This document shows positions 49,390 to 59,524 of a stretch of DNA of 64,000 bases, one piece after another. How positions within the stretch are numbered: the stretch's first letter is position 1; the number at the start of each line of letters is the position of its first letter. The notes under the pieces are model-generated. The model made no database searches. It saw only the letters and a program-made list of their open reading frames with translations, and was not told the origin of the DNA. Made by a program: the position numbers and the translations under genes. This DNA is from an uncultured Pelagibacteraceae bacterium (lineage in GTDB: Bacteria > Pseudomonadota > Alphaproteobacteria > Pelagibacterales > Pelagibacteraceae). The stretch spans positions 208,202 to 272,201 of the forward strand of contig CACHUN010000003.1 of NCBI GenBank assembly GCA_902583075.1, read 5' to 3'.

Positions 49390-50151
49390 ATGAAAGTAAA
49401 ATATTTTGACTTAAAAAATAAAAAAGTTTTTATTACTGGAGGTGGATCAGGAATTGGAGCTTCAATAGTTGAACATTTTTGTGAACAAGAATGTGATGTT
49501 TATTTTGTTGATATTAATAAGAAAGACTCAAATAAATTAATTAAAGATCTTAAAAAAAAAGGTCTTAAAGTACCTCATTTTATTGAATGTAATCTTATTA
49601 AAATTAAAAAATTACAAACTATCATTCAAAAAATAATTAAATCAAAAGGTCCTATCGATATTTTAATAAATAATGCAGCTAATGATGACAGACACTCCAC
49701 AGATCAAGTAGATGAAAAATATTGGAATAACAGAATGGATGTGAATTTAAAACATTTTTTCTTTACAATTAAAGCAGTTTTAAAAGGAATGATTAAAAAT
49801 AAAGGTGGAGCTATCGTAAATTTAAGTTCAGTTTCATGGATGTTGGGTGAGGGTGATAAAGTTGCTTACGAGACAGCAAAGTCTGCTGTTATTGGTCTGA
49901 CTAGATCTTTTGCGAGAGAATTTGGTAAATATAATATTAGATGCAACTCAGTTACTCCTGGATCAATTGCTACTGAGAGACAAATAAAGCATTGGCTAAC
50001 TCCAAAGTATAAAAAATTTATTCTTGATAAACAGTGCTTGAAGAGACAACTTAAACCCGATGATGTAGCAAGTTTAGTTGTTCATCTTTCATCCGATGTA
50101 TCGTCAGGATGTACGAAACAAAACTTTATTATAGATGCTGGCATCACTTAA
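49390..50151 (+). CDS. SDR-family oxidoreductase
   Basis: 253 aa; ITGGGSGIGASIVEHF, LINNAANDDRH, YETAKSAVIGLTRSFAREFG. Confidence 0.9.
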   Translation: MKVKYFDLKNKKVFITGGGSGIGASIVEHFCEQECDVYFVDINKKDSNKLIKDLKKKGLKVPHFIECNLIKIKKLQTIIQKIIKSKGPIDILINNAANDDRHSTDQVDEKYWNNRMDVNLKHFFFTIKAVLKGMIKNKGGAIVNLSSVSWMLGEGDKVAYETAKSAVIGLTRSFAREFGKYNIRCNSVTPGSIATERQIKHWLTPKYKKFILDKQCLKRQLKPDDVASLVVHLSSDVSSGCTKQNFIIDAGIT

Positions 50152-50162
50152 AAATTATATAA

Positions 50163-51203
50163 GTGTCTAAGAAAATTAAAATATCTGTTGTTGGAATAGG
50201 TTTAATGGGACTGCAACATATTAAAGCTATACAAAAATCAAAATTTGCATCTCTTCACTCAATTGTTGAAATAAAAAAAAACGGGACAGAATTATCTAAA
50301 AAATTCAATGTACCACTTTATAAAAATATCAAAATTTTATTAGCAAAAGATAAACCCGATGCAGCGATAATCGCAACACCTAATGTACTACACGAAACTG
50401 ATACTGTTCGATTTTTGAAATCTAAAATTCCTGTCTTATTAGAGAAGCCAATTTCAGTTAATATTAAATCTGCAAAAAAAATTATTAATAGTGCACGCTT
50501 AAATAAAACTTCATTACTGATAGGATATCACAGACGCCATAATTCAATTGTTAATAATGTTAAAAAAATAATAGAAAATAAAAAACTTGGAAAAATTGTA
50601 TCTGCAAATATTTTATGCTGGCTATATAAACATAAAAAATATTTTAATGAAAAATGGAGAGTAAGAAAGGGTGGTGGACCATTAAGTATTAATTTAGTTC
50701 ATGATATTGATATGATTTGTTATTTACTTGGACCTATTAAATATGTTCAGGCGTTTAAATCAAATAATATTAGAAAATATAAGGTTGAGGATACAGCTTC
50801 AGTAAATTTATTTTTTAAATCTGGAACTTTATGTACTCTTAATGTATCCGATACCATAACTTCACCATGGAGCTATGAATTAACTGCTGGTGAAAATCCT
50901 GCTTATCCAATAACTGATCAATCTTCTTATTTTATTGGAGGGACTAGAGGTTCTGTTCAATTTCCCAATTTAAAGCTATGGTACTATAAAAAAGATAGAA
51001 GTTGGTGGAATAATATTTTTAATAATAAAATTGAAGTTCAAAAAAGTAACGAAACTCTTATAAATCAGATCGATCACTTTTCTAAGGTAGTTTTGAAAAA
51101 AGAAAAACCAAAAGTTACTGGTAAGGATGGGTTAAATTCTTTAATAATTTTTGATGCAATAAACAAAAGCTCTAAATCAGGTAAAAAAATAAGAATTAAT
51201 TAA
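50163..51203 (+). CDS. Gfo/Idh/MocA family oxidoreductase (GTG start)
   Basis: 346 aa; SVVGIGLMGLQHIKAI, LEKPISV, GGGPLSINLVHDIDMICYLLGP. Confidence 0.88.
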   Translation: MSKKIKISVVGIGLMGLQHIKAIQKSKFASLHSIVEIKKNGTELSKKFNVPLYKNIKILLAKDKPDAAIIATPNVLHETDTVRFLKSKIPVLLEKPISVNIKSAKKIINSARLNKTSLLIGYHRRHNSIVNNVKKIIENKKLGKIVSANILCWLYKHKKYFNEKWRVRKGGGPLSINLVHDIDMICYLLGPIKYVQAFKSNNIRKYKVEDTASVNLFFKSGTLCTLNVSDTITSPWSYELTAGENPAYPITDQSSYFIGGTRGSVQFPNLKLWYYKKDRSWWNNIFNNKIEVQKSNETLINQIDHFSKVVLKKEKPKVTGKDGLNSLIIFDAINKSSKSGKKIRIN

Positions 51204-52080
51204 TTTTTTTAACCTTCTTTGTTCCCTCAACCCTAATAAACAAAACTCCAAAAATTATAATTCCAATAAGACCAATTATTTTGCTTATATCTGCCGGAAC
51301 CCCAAAAATTAAAAAATTAATTATTGTTGACCAAAGTAACTGAGAATACTGAAAATTAGTTACAAATGACAAATTAGATAATTGAATTGCATAAATAATT
51401 ATAAAATGACTTATAAAACCAAAAATTCCCATAGCAACTAAACCAATCCAATAAATATTATTTTCAATTGGCACCCAATTAAATGAAATATAAATTGTAA
51501 ATATCAAAGCTCCAGTAACTGCTGTATAAAAAACTGCTGAGAAAGGTTCATTGTTTCCTGAAATAAGTTTTGTAAAAAATTGATAAAGTGCCCAACATAG
51601 TGGTGGAACAATAGGAAAGATTAACTCTGGCGATAATACTTTCATACTGGGTCCTAGAGCATAAATAATTGATCCAAAACTTAGCAACATCAAAATTATA
51701 CCTTTGGGAGACAATATATCTTTTAAAAAATATGCTGATAAAAGTGAAACAATTAATGGAGCGCTAAAAAAAACTACGTATATGTCAACCAAATCAAATC
51801 TTTGTAATGAGTTAAACATAAAGAAAGTTGCAGTAACCATTAATAATGATCTAATAATTTGAATTTTAAAATTTCTAGTTAAATTTAGCTTAGGCTTAAA
51901 GATTAAGAAATAGACACAAAGAGCAACAAAGTGAAAAAAAAACCTTCCCCATACAGCTTGAGTAACTGGCATAACATTTCCTAAATATTTTGCAGTTGAG
52001 TCCATACAAACAAATAAAAAAAACCCTGAAGCAGATAGAAAAATAACCTTAATTAAAGAGGCTTTTTGATTTTTTGACAT
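51196..52080 (-). CDS. EamA-family DMT transporter
   Basis: 294 aa, about 10 hydrophobic segments; DSTAKYLGNVMPVTQAVWGRFFFHF. Confidence 0.85.
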   Translation of the reverse strand: MSKNQKASLIKVIFLSASGFFLFVCMDSTAKYLGNVMPVTQAVWGRFFFHFVALCVYFLIFKPKLNLTRNFKIQIIRSLLMVTATFFMFNSLQRFDLVDIYVVFFSAPLIVSLLSAYFLKDILSPKGIILMLLSFGSIIYALGPSMKVLSPELIFPIVPPLCWALYQFFTKLISGNNEPFSAVFYTAVTGALIFTIYISFNWVPIENNIYWIGLVAMGIFGFISHFIIIYAIQLSNLSFVTNFQYSQLLWSTIINFLIFGVPADISKIIGLIGIIIFGVLFIRVEGTKKVKKIN

Positions 52081-52108
52081 GATAATTTATGAAAAATTTA
52101 TCAAAAAG

Positions 52109-53614
52109 TTACATTACTACGCCTACTTGCCAAGGATTGAACTCCTCGTCACCGTAGCCATTAATTTCACTTTTCGATTTATTTCCTGAAGCAGTGTTTA
52201 CAACTAGATCAAATATTCTGTTTCCAACCTTTTCAATATCTTCTTTGCCTTCTGCAATAGTCCCACAATTTATATCCATATCTTCTTCCATTTTTTCATA
52301 CATCGCAGTATTTGTAGATAATTTTAAACTTGGAACAGGTTTGCATCCAAAACATGAACCTCTACCTGTTGTAAAACAAATTACATTTGCACCTGAAGCA
52401 ACTTGACCTGTAACAGACACTGGGTCATACCCTGGAGAATCCATAAAGTTAAAACCTTTATTTTTTAATGGTTCTGCATATTCAAGCACATCTTCTAAAA
52501 TTGATTTACCACCTTTTGCAACTGCACCCAGTGATTTTTCAAGTATAGTAGTTAAACCACCTCGTTTATTTCCAGGAGCAGGATTGTTATCCATTGTACT
52601 GTTATTAATTGATGTATAGTTTTTCCACCATTTTAATCTTTCTATTAATTTGTCAGCTGTTTCTTGGCTGTTCGCTCTATTAATTAGAAGATGCTCAGCC
52701 CCATAAATTTCAGGTGTTTCAGATAATATTGAACTTCCACCTTTTTTAACTAATAAATCAGCTGCAACACCTAAAGCTGGATTTGCAGTAATACCTGAGT
52801 ATCCATCTGATCCTCCACACTGAAGAGCTAATGTTAAATGACTTACAGACTGGGGAGTTCTTTTAATTTTGTTAGCTTCAGGTAATAAATTTTTTATTTG
52901 CGATAGAACTTTTTCGACAATTTTTTTTGTTCCACCTTCGTCCTGAATTGTTAAAAAATGAATTCTATTATGTTTTTTTATAGACTCATCAAACAAACTC
53001 ACTTGAGCACATTCACAACCTAAGCCAATAACAAATACATGGGAAAAATTTGGATGGTTTTTAAAACCATCAATTGTTCTTTGAAACATTTGCATTCCTT
53101 CGCTTACAGTATTCATGCCACATCCAGTTGAGTGAGTAATCGGAACTATGCCATCAATATTAGGATAATCATTTAAAATGTTAGAATATTTTATTTTTTC
53201 AACAATCATTTTAGTAACAGTTGCTGAACAATTGACTGTACTAACTATACCTATATAATTTCTGGTAGCTACTTGATCGTTATCTCTTAATATTCCATTG
53301 AAAAAGGTATCAACTTTTTCATCAACAATTGTTTTTTTATTTTTTACTTGAAATTCTCTATCAAATTCTTTGAATTCTAAATTATGAGAATGAACATGCT
53401 CACCAGCGGTAATATTTTTTGACGCAAATCCAATTATCTGATCATACTTAATTATAGGATCACCTTTGTTTATGGGTTTTAAACAAACTTTGTGTCCAAA
53501 CGGTATAGGATCAATAGTACTTATCTCTTGACCATTAATTTTCGTTTTTTCTGGTATAATAAATTGACTTACGCCTACATTATCATTTTTATTGAGTACA
53601 ATTAGACTATTCAT
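52109..53614 (-). CDS. UxaA/GarD-family sugar-acid dehydratase (altronate/galactarate dehydratase-like)
   Basis: 501 aa; N-terminal SAF-like domain; THSTGCGMNTVSEG, LQCGGSDGYSGITANPALG, FTTGRGSCFGCKPVPSLKLSTNTAMYEKMEEDMDINCGTIAEG. Confidence 0.88.
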   Translation of the reverse strand: MNSLIVLNKNDNVGVSQFIIPEKTKINGQEISTIDPIPFGHKVCLKPINKGDPIIKYDQIIGFASKNITAGEHVHSHNLEFKEFDREFQVKNKKTIVDEKVDTFFNGILRDNDQVATRNYIGIVSTVNCSATVTKMIVEKIKYSNILNDYPNIDGIVPITHSTGCGMNTVSEGMQMFQRTIDGFKNHPNFSHVFVIGLGCECAQVSLFDESIKKHNRIHFLTIQDEGGTKKIVEKVLSQIKNLLPEANKIKRTPQSVSHLTLALQCGGSDGYSGITANPALGVAADLLVKKGGSSILSETPEIYGAEHLLINRANSQETADKLIERLKWWKNYTSINNSTMDNNPAPGNKRGGLTTILEKSLGAVAKGGKSILEDVLEYAEPLKNKGFNFMDSPGYDPVSVTGQVASGANVICFTTGRGSCFGCKPVPSLKLSTNTAMYEKMEEDMDINCGTIAEGKEDIEKVGNRIFDLVVNTASGNKSKSEINGYGDEEFNPWQVGVVM

Positions 53615-53661
53615 TTTTTAATTTAGGTTTTATATATCATTATAATATATTTTATTATTTT

Positions 53662-55437
53662 ATGAAAAAGAAGAATTTAAGAAGTAAACAATGGTTTGAC
53701 GACCCAAAAGATCCAGGTATGACAGCCATGTATTTAGAAAGATATCTAAATTATGGTCTTACAAGAAAAGAACTTCAATCAGGAAATCCAATAATTGGAA
53801 TAGCTCAATCTGGGAGTGATTTATCTCCGTGTAACAGACATTTTTTGGATTTAAGTAAAAGAATTAAAGATGGAATTAGAAGAGCAGGTGGTATTCCGAT
53901 GGAATTTCCTACTCACCCAATTCAAGAAACTGGAAAAAAGCCTACTGCAATGTTGGACAGAAACTTATCATATTTGTCTTTGGTTGAGATACTTTATGGG
54001 TACCCACTTGATGGAGTTATACTTACAACTGGATGTGATAAAACTACCCCAGCAGCGTTAATGGCAGCTGCAACAGTTAATATTCCTGCAATTGTTTTAT
54101 CTGGTGGTCCAATGCTTGATGGAAATTATAAAGGTAAGAAAGCTGGTGCAGGAACTATTATTTGGGAAGCAAGAAGATTACATGCTAAGGGAGAAATAGA
54201 TTACGAAGAATTTATGGATATGGCAGCAGCATCTTCACCAAGCCCTGGTCATTGTAATACAATGGGAACTGCTTCATCAATGAATTCTGTTGCTGAGGCA
54301 TTGGGAATGTCTTTACCAGGATGTGCAGTAATACCAGCTCCCTACAGAGAAAGAGAACAAATTTCTTTTGAGACTGGATCGAGAATTGTAAAAATGGTTC
54401 ATGAAGATTTAACTCCTTCAAAAATTATGACAAAGAAAGCATTTGAAAATGCAGTTATAGTTGCAAGTGCAATAGGAGCTTCAAGTAATTGTACTACACA
54501 TTTAATTGCTATTGCAAAACATATGGGTGTTAAATTTGATTTATCTAATTGGCAAAAGCTTGGGCACAAAATACCTTTATTAGCAAACTGCCAACCTGCA
54601 GGTGAACATTTAATGGAAGGTTTTTACAGAGCTGGAGGAATACCAGCAATCATGAAAGAATTAATGAAGAATAATAAAATTCACCAAAACTTAATTACTG
54701 TAACTGGCAAAACAGTTGCGCAAAATTTAAGAAAAAAAATCGACGTAGATAGAGATGTGATTAAAACATTTAAAGATAATTTGACTGATAAGGCCGGGTT
54801 TTTAGTTATGAAAGGAAATTTCTTTTCATCAGCAATTATGAAAACTTCAGTAATTAGTAAAGAATTTAGAGATAGATATTTATCAAACCCTAAACATCCA
54901 AATGTTTTTAAAGGAAAAGCAGTAGTTTTTGAAGGTCCAGAGGATTATCATGACAGGATCAATAGCAAGAAACTAAAAATAGATGAAAATTCTATTTTAA
55001 TTATAAGAGGTTGTGGGCCTGTTGGATACCCTGGTTCAGCAGAGGTAGTTAATATGCAACCACCAGATAGACTTCTAAAAAAAGGCATTAATGCACTTCC
55101 AACCCTTGGAGATGGAAGACAGAGTGGCACCTCTGAAAGCCCATCTATTCTTCATGTATCGCCAGAATCTGCCGTTGGTGGTGATTTAGCAATTGTTAAG
55201 ACAGGAGATAAAATGACAATAGATCTTAATAATAGAAGAGTTGATCTTCAAATAACAAAGTCTGAATTTATTAAAAGAAGAAAAAAGAAAAGGATAAAAA
55301 AACTTACAAACCAAACACCGTGGCAAGAAATATCTAGATCAAATGTTGGTCAACTTGAAGACGGTGCATGTATTATGTCAAGAGATCAATATTTAGATAT
55401 CACTAAAACAAAAGGTGTTCTAAGAAACTCTCATTAG
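53662..55437 (+). CDS. IlvD/Edd-family sugar-acid dehydratase (xylonate/arabinonate dehydratase-like)
   Basis: 591 aa; GMTAMYLERYLNYGLTRKELQSGNPIIGIAQSGSDLSPCNRHFLDL, LTTGCDKTTPAALMAAATVNIPAIVLSGGPMLDG. Confidence 0.9.
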   Translation: MKKKNLRSKQWFDDPKDPGMTAMYLERYLNYGLTRKELQSGNPIIGIAQSGSDLSPCNRHFLDLSKRIKDGIRRAGGIPMEFPTHPIQETGKKPTAMLDRNLSYLSLVEILYGYPLDGVILTTGCDKTTPAALMAAATVNIPAIVLSGGPMLDGNYKGKKAGAGTIIWEARRLHAKGEIDYEEFMDMAAASSPSPGHCNTMGTASSMNSVAEALGMSLPGCAVIPAPYREREQISFETGSRIVKMVHEDLTPSKIMTKKAFENAVIVASAIGASSNCTTHLIAIAKHMGVKFDLSNWQKLGHKIPLLANCQPAGEHLMEGFYRAGGIPAIMKELMKNNKIHQNLITVTGKTVAQNLRKKIDVDRDVIKTFKDNLTDKAGFLVMKGNFFSSAIMKTSVISKEFRDRYLSNPKHPNVFKGKAVVFEGPEDYHDRINSKKLKIDENSILIIRGCGPVGYPGSAEVVNMQPPDRLLKKGINALPTLGDGRQSGTSESPSILHVSPESAVGGDLAIVKTGDKMTIDLNNRRVDLQITKSEFIKRRKKKRIKKLTNQTPWQEISRSNVGQLEDGACIMSRDQYLDITKTKGVLRNSH

Positions 55438-56406
55438 ATGAAACCAAAAATTTTAGTTTCTCGAAAAATTTCTGATGGTGCTGAAGAAATATTAAAAAAA
55501 GAATTTGATGTAACTCTTAATTTAGATGACAAACCTTACACATATGAGGAATTAATAAAACTTTCTAATGAATATGATGGTTTAATATCTACAAGTTTTG
55601 ATAAATTAGATAAAAATTTTTTTGATAGTTTAAATGGAAAATTAAAAATTATTGGTCATGTTGGAGTTGGATACGACAATATTCATACACAATCAGCCAA
55701 AGAAAAAAATATCAAAGTTTCAAATACGCCAAATGTATTAAACGATGCTGTAGCGGAAATAACAATCCTTTTAATTTTAGCATCGTCAAGAAGAATTGGC
55801 GAGGCTTATAATTTAGTTAAGTCAAATACTTGGAAAGATCATAGACCAGATATAACTAAATTAATGGTTGGTAATGAAATTACTGGAAAAACTTTAGGTA
55901 TAATAGGTATGGGAAGGATTGGACAAATAGTTGCAGATAGGGCTAGAGCGTTTAAAATGAAAATAGTTTATTACAATAGAAATAAGTTATCTAATGATTT
56001 AGAAAAAGATGCAACTTATTATCCCGATTTAAAATCAATGCTTCCAAATTGTGATTATATAAGTTTACATACTCCTGCTACTTCAGAAACTAAAAATATA
56101 ATTAATTCAGAAATTTTAAAGCAGTTTCCAAAACATTCAGTATTTATAAATACTTCCAGAGGATCAACAGTAGATGATGATGCTTTAATTGAAGCTTTAC
56201 AAAGTAAAAAAATCTATGGAGCTGGATTAGACGTTTTCAATAATGAACCTAACCTTGATAAGAGATATCTAGAGTTAGAAAATTGTTTTGTTCTTCCTCA
56301 TGTAGGTAGTGCGACACATGAAACCCGATTAGCTATGAGCATGTTAGCTGTTGATAATCTAAAATGTTTTTTTTCTCAAAAACCTCTTTTATCAGAAGTT
56401 GTTTAA
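55438..56406 (+). CDS. D-isomer-specific 2-hydroxyacid dehydrogenase (glyoxylate reductase-like)
   Basis: 322 aa; GHVGVGYDNIHT, GIIGMGRIGQIVADRA, INTSRGSTVDDDAL, LPHVGSAT. Confidence 0.92.
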   Translation: MKPKILVSRKISDGAEEILKKEFDVTLNLDDKPYTYEELIKLSNEYDGLISTSFDKLDKNFFDSLNGKLKIIGHVGVGYDNIHTQSAKEKNIKVSNTPNVLNDAVAEITILLILASSRRIGEAYNLVKSNTWKDHRPDITKLMVGNEITGKTLGIIGMGRIGQIVADRARAFKMKIVYYNRNKLSNDLEKDATYYPDLKSMLPNCDYISLHTPATSETKNIINSEILKQFPKHSVFINTSRGSTVDDDALIEALQSKKIYGAGLDVFNNEPNLDKRYLELENCFVLPHVGSATHETRLAMSMLAVDNLKCFFSQKPLLSEVV

Positions 56407-56530
56407 ATGATACAACTTTAAGTTGTAATTATATAAATTAATTACCCTAAGAAATTTATTACTGTCTTTTGTTTGAATTTTTTTTCTCTTTATGTTTAAA
56501 TTTAGAAAAACATAACCGAGAGGGAAAAAA

Positions 56531-57547
56531 ATGTTAAAATTAATAACAAAAATAACTGCTGCTATAGCTGTCGTCTCTATTGCTTTATTTGGTTCTGCAC
56601 ATGCAAAAACTTTAAAAATAGAAACTCACTTTACAGCTAGCTCACCAAATGGTGAAGTTGCAGCTCAATTCGCTAAAAACGTTGAAAAGTTTTCTGGCGG
56701 AAGCTTAAAAGTACAAATGTTCTACTCATCATCAGTTACAGGAAAGTCTGCTGAGGTATTTAACTCTGCACAAACTGGAATTATTGACTGTGATATGACA
56801 GGTGCTGGATACCAAACTGGTAAAAATGCAGCTTTTCAATTCGCAGGTGACGTTATGGGTGGATATGATAACCCGTATCAACAATATGATTTCTTAAAGT
56901 TCCCAGGAGCTCAAGAAGCTGTTGATGCACTATACAACAAATATGGAATGACTTTAATCGGTTGGTGGATACCAGGACATGAGTCTTTAATATCTAGCAA
57001 ACCAATTCCAGATGTTGCATCTATTAAAGACTTTAAATTTAGATCACCTCCAGGAATGGAAAGTATGATCTTTACAGCATTAGGTGCTAAGCCGATCGTG
57101 ATGGATTTTGGTGAAGTTCCAACTGCTTTACAAACTGGTCTAATTGACGGCGCCGACTATTCATCTTTAGCTACAAACTATGCAGGTGGACACTATGAGC
57201 AAAATAAATATGCTACATATCCAGGTTTCCACTCTATGCCTGCTGACCATTTAGCTTGTAATACAAAAGTTTGGAATAAGTTAAAGCCTCATGAAAAAGG
57301 TGCAATGCTAGCAGCAATCGAAATCTGCGGTAGAACAATCACTAGTTTAGTTGAGAGAAAAAATGCTGAAGCAGTTAAAGCTTTAACTGCTATGGGTGTT
57401 ACTCTTCATGACTGGTCTAGAGAAGATAGACTTAAGTTCAGAAATGCTGCACTCGGTGCTTGGGAAGAATGGAAGAAAAAATCTCCTGAAGCTGCTGCTC
57501 TTATTGAGATACACAAAGCTTACATGAAAGCTAACGGTATCCTATAA
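56531..57547 (+). CDS. TRAP transporter substrate-binding protein (DctP)
   Basis: 338 aa; signal peptide; FRSPPGMESMIFTALGAKPIVMDFGEVPTALQTGLIDGADY. Confidence 0.93.
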   Translation: MLKLITKITAAIAVVSIALFGSAHAKTLKIETHFTASSPNGEVAAQFAKNVEKFSGGSLKVQMFYSSSVTGKSAEVFNSAQTGIIDCDMTGAGYQTGKNAAFQFAGDVMGGYDNPYQQYDFLKFPGAQEAVDALYNKYGMTLIGWWIPGHESLISSKPIPDVASIKDFKFRSPPGMESMIFTALGAKPIVMDFGEVPTALQTGLIDGADYSSLATNYAGGHYEQNKYATYPGFHSMPADHLACNTKVWNKLKPHEKGAMLAAIEICGRTITSLVERKNAEAVKALTAMGVTLHDWSREDRLKFRNAALGAWEEWKKKSPEAAALIEIHKAYMKANGIL

Positions 57548-57571
57548 TTATTAGCAACATAAAAAAATATT

Positions 57572-57593
57572 GAAGGGCCTGAAAGGGCCCTTC
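57572..57593 (+). terminator. Hairpin terminator after dctP
   Basis: GAAGGGCC-TGAAAG-GGCCCTTC; imperfect T-rich tail on +, AATATTTTTTT on -, so orientation or bidirectionality is uncertain. Confidence 0.75.
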
Positions 57594-57615
57594 TTATTAA
57601 ACAATTTTTTTGCCA

Positions 57616-58200
57616 ATGGACGATAAAGAGCTTCAAGATAAACAATTAAAAGAGCAAAGTGAAAAAGTTGCAAGTAAAGACGATTTTCCAATATTTTGGA
57701 TAGATAGAATTTCTCTATTTTTAAGCCATACAATAAAATATTTAATTCCGGTAATAGTACTTGTAATGATGTACGAAATTTTTATGAGATATGTTTTGTT
57801 TAAACCTACCCTATGGGCCAATGAATTATGCCTATGGTTGGCTGGTGTTTGTTATTTGGTCGGAGGCATATATGCAACAAGATTAAGAAGCCATATTAGA
57901 ATAGTATTATTATACGATTATGTTAGTAGACCAACACAGCGAATTTTTGATTTAATTAGTACTATAGTTATTGTTCTTTTTGCAGGGGCTGTAATTTATG
58001 GTGGTATGGAGGATGCTTACAGATCATTTGTAAACTGGGAGAGATTTGCAACATATTGGGACCCACCGATACCAGCTACTATGAAACCACTTACACTAAT
58101 ATGTGTATTCCTTATTGCACTTCAGTCTATTAACAATTTAATAATTGATTGGAGAAATCCTAAAGAAAGACAATACGATCCTGCTAAAGATTTGGAATAA
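57616..58200 (+). CDS. TRAP transporter small permease (DctQ)
   Basis: ATG at 57616 (MDDKELQDKQ) preferred over TTG at 57610; 4 TM; YEIFMRYVLFKPTLWANELCLWLAG. Confidence 0.9.
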   Translation: MDDKELQDKQLKEQSEKVASKDDFPIFWIDRISLFLSHTIKYLIPVIVLVMMYEIFMRYVLFKPTLWANELCLWLAGVCYLVGGIYATRLRSHIRIVLLYDYVSRPTQRIFDLISTIVIVLFAGAVIYGGMEDAYRSFVNWERFATYWDPPIPATMKPLTLICVFLIALQSINNLIIDWRNPKERQYDPAKDLE

Positions 58201-58201
58201 T

Positions 58202-59524
58202 ATGGAATTTGAAATAGGAACACTCTCGATAATACTTATTGTTGGATTGCTAGCTCTTATAGCTATTGGTGTTCCAATGGGTTTTGCCTCAGGTTTTATG
58301 GGTGCTGTACTCGTATTTTTATATATAGGTGAGCATGCATTAGGAATTTTACTTTCAAGATATTATTCTCTTGTTGTAACGTATTCTTTCTTATCAGTAC
58401 CCTTATTTATATTCATGGCCTCCTTACTTGAACGCTCTAACATCGCGAGAGATTTATATGATGCATTAAATGCTTGGTTAAGAAAAACTAGAGGAGGGGT
58501 AGGTGTTGTAACTGCAATCATGGCAACAATTATGGCTGCCATGAGTGGAATTATTGGAGGAGAAATAGTTTTATTAGGGCTGATTGCGCTACCTCAGATG
58601 TTGAGATTGAAATATGATCAAGATATGTCGATTGGTATTATTTGTGCATCAGGTTCTCTAGGTACAATGATACCTCCATCTATTGTTTTAATTATATATG
58701 GATTAACGACAGAAACATCAATTACAATGTTATTCCAAGAAGCTATTGTTCCAGGTTTAATGATTTCAGGTTTAATAATTACTTACATTCTAATACGAAC
58801 AAGATTACAACCGCATCTTGCACCATTAAGTGATGAGCCAGCTTTAACTTTAAATGAAAAAATGTCTTACCTTCCAGGGCTTTTACCACCTATTGGTATT
58901 GTAATAATTGTTTTAGGTTCAATTTATTCTGGAATAACAGGCATCACTGAAGCAGCTGGAATGGGTGTAGTTGCAACATTAATTATAATAGGTGCAAGAA
59001 AAGAGCTTACATGGTTTTTATTTAAAGATGCACTTGTTAGAACTTTTAAAGCTTCAGGAACTATATTAACAATTACTTTTGGTGCTACAGTTTTAGCAGG
59101 AGCATATTCTCTTGCAGGTGGACCTACTTATGTCGCTGAAACAATTTTAGCTTACGATTTAAAACCAATGTATCTAATTTTTATGATGCAAATAATGTTT
59201 TTAATAATGGGTGCATTTATGGATTGGGTTGGAATAGTTCTATTAGCAATGCCAGTTTTTTTACCAATAGTTCTAGCTCTTGGTTTTGATCCTATTTGGT
59301 TCGGAATATTGTTCTGTGTAAACATGCAAGTTTCATTTTTAAGCCCACCATTTGGTCCTGCAGCATTCTATTTAAAATCAGTTGCTCCACCACACATTTC
59401 ACTAACTGATATTTTTAGAGGTTTTGCACCATTTATAGTAATTCAATTGATTGTTTTAGCTTGTGTTATGTTCTTTCCAGAAGCAATGACACAAAACTTT
59501 CACGATTTTGTCCCTAGAAAATAA
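58202..59524 (+). CDS. TRAP transporter large permease (DctM)
   Basis: Start MEFEIGTLSIILIVGLLALIAIGVPMGFASG at 58202; SGSLGTMIPPSIVLIIYG, FLSPPFGPAAFYLK. Confidence 0.94.
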   Translation: MEFEIGTLSIILIVGLLALIAIGVPMGFASGFMGAVLVFLYIGEHALGILLSRYYSLVVTYSFLSVPLFIFMASLLERSNIARDLYDALNAWLRKTRGGVGVVTAIMATIMAAMSGIIGGEIVLLGLIALPQMLRLKYDQDMSIGIICASGSLGTMIPPSIVLIIYGLTTETSITMLFQEAIVPGLMISGLIITYILIRTRLQPHLAPLSDEPALTLNEKMSYLPGLLPPIGIVIIVLGSIYSGITGITEAAGMGVVATLIIIGARKELTWFLFKDALVRTFKASGTILTITFGATVLAGAYSLAGGPTYVAETILAYDLKPMYLIFMMQIMFLIMGAFMDWVGIVLLAMPVFLPIVLALGFDPIWFGILFCVNMQVSFLSPPFGPAAFYLKSVAPPHISLTDIFRGFAPFIVIQLIVLACVMFFPEAMTQNFHDFVPRK

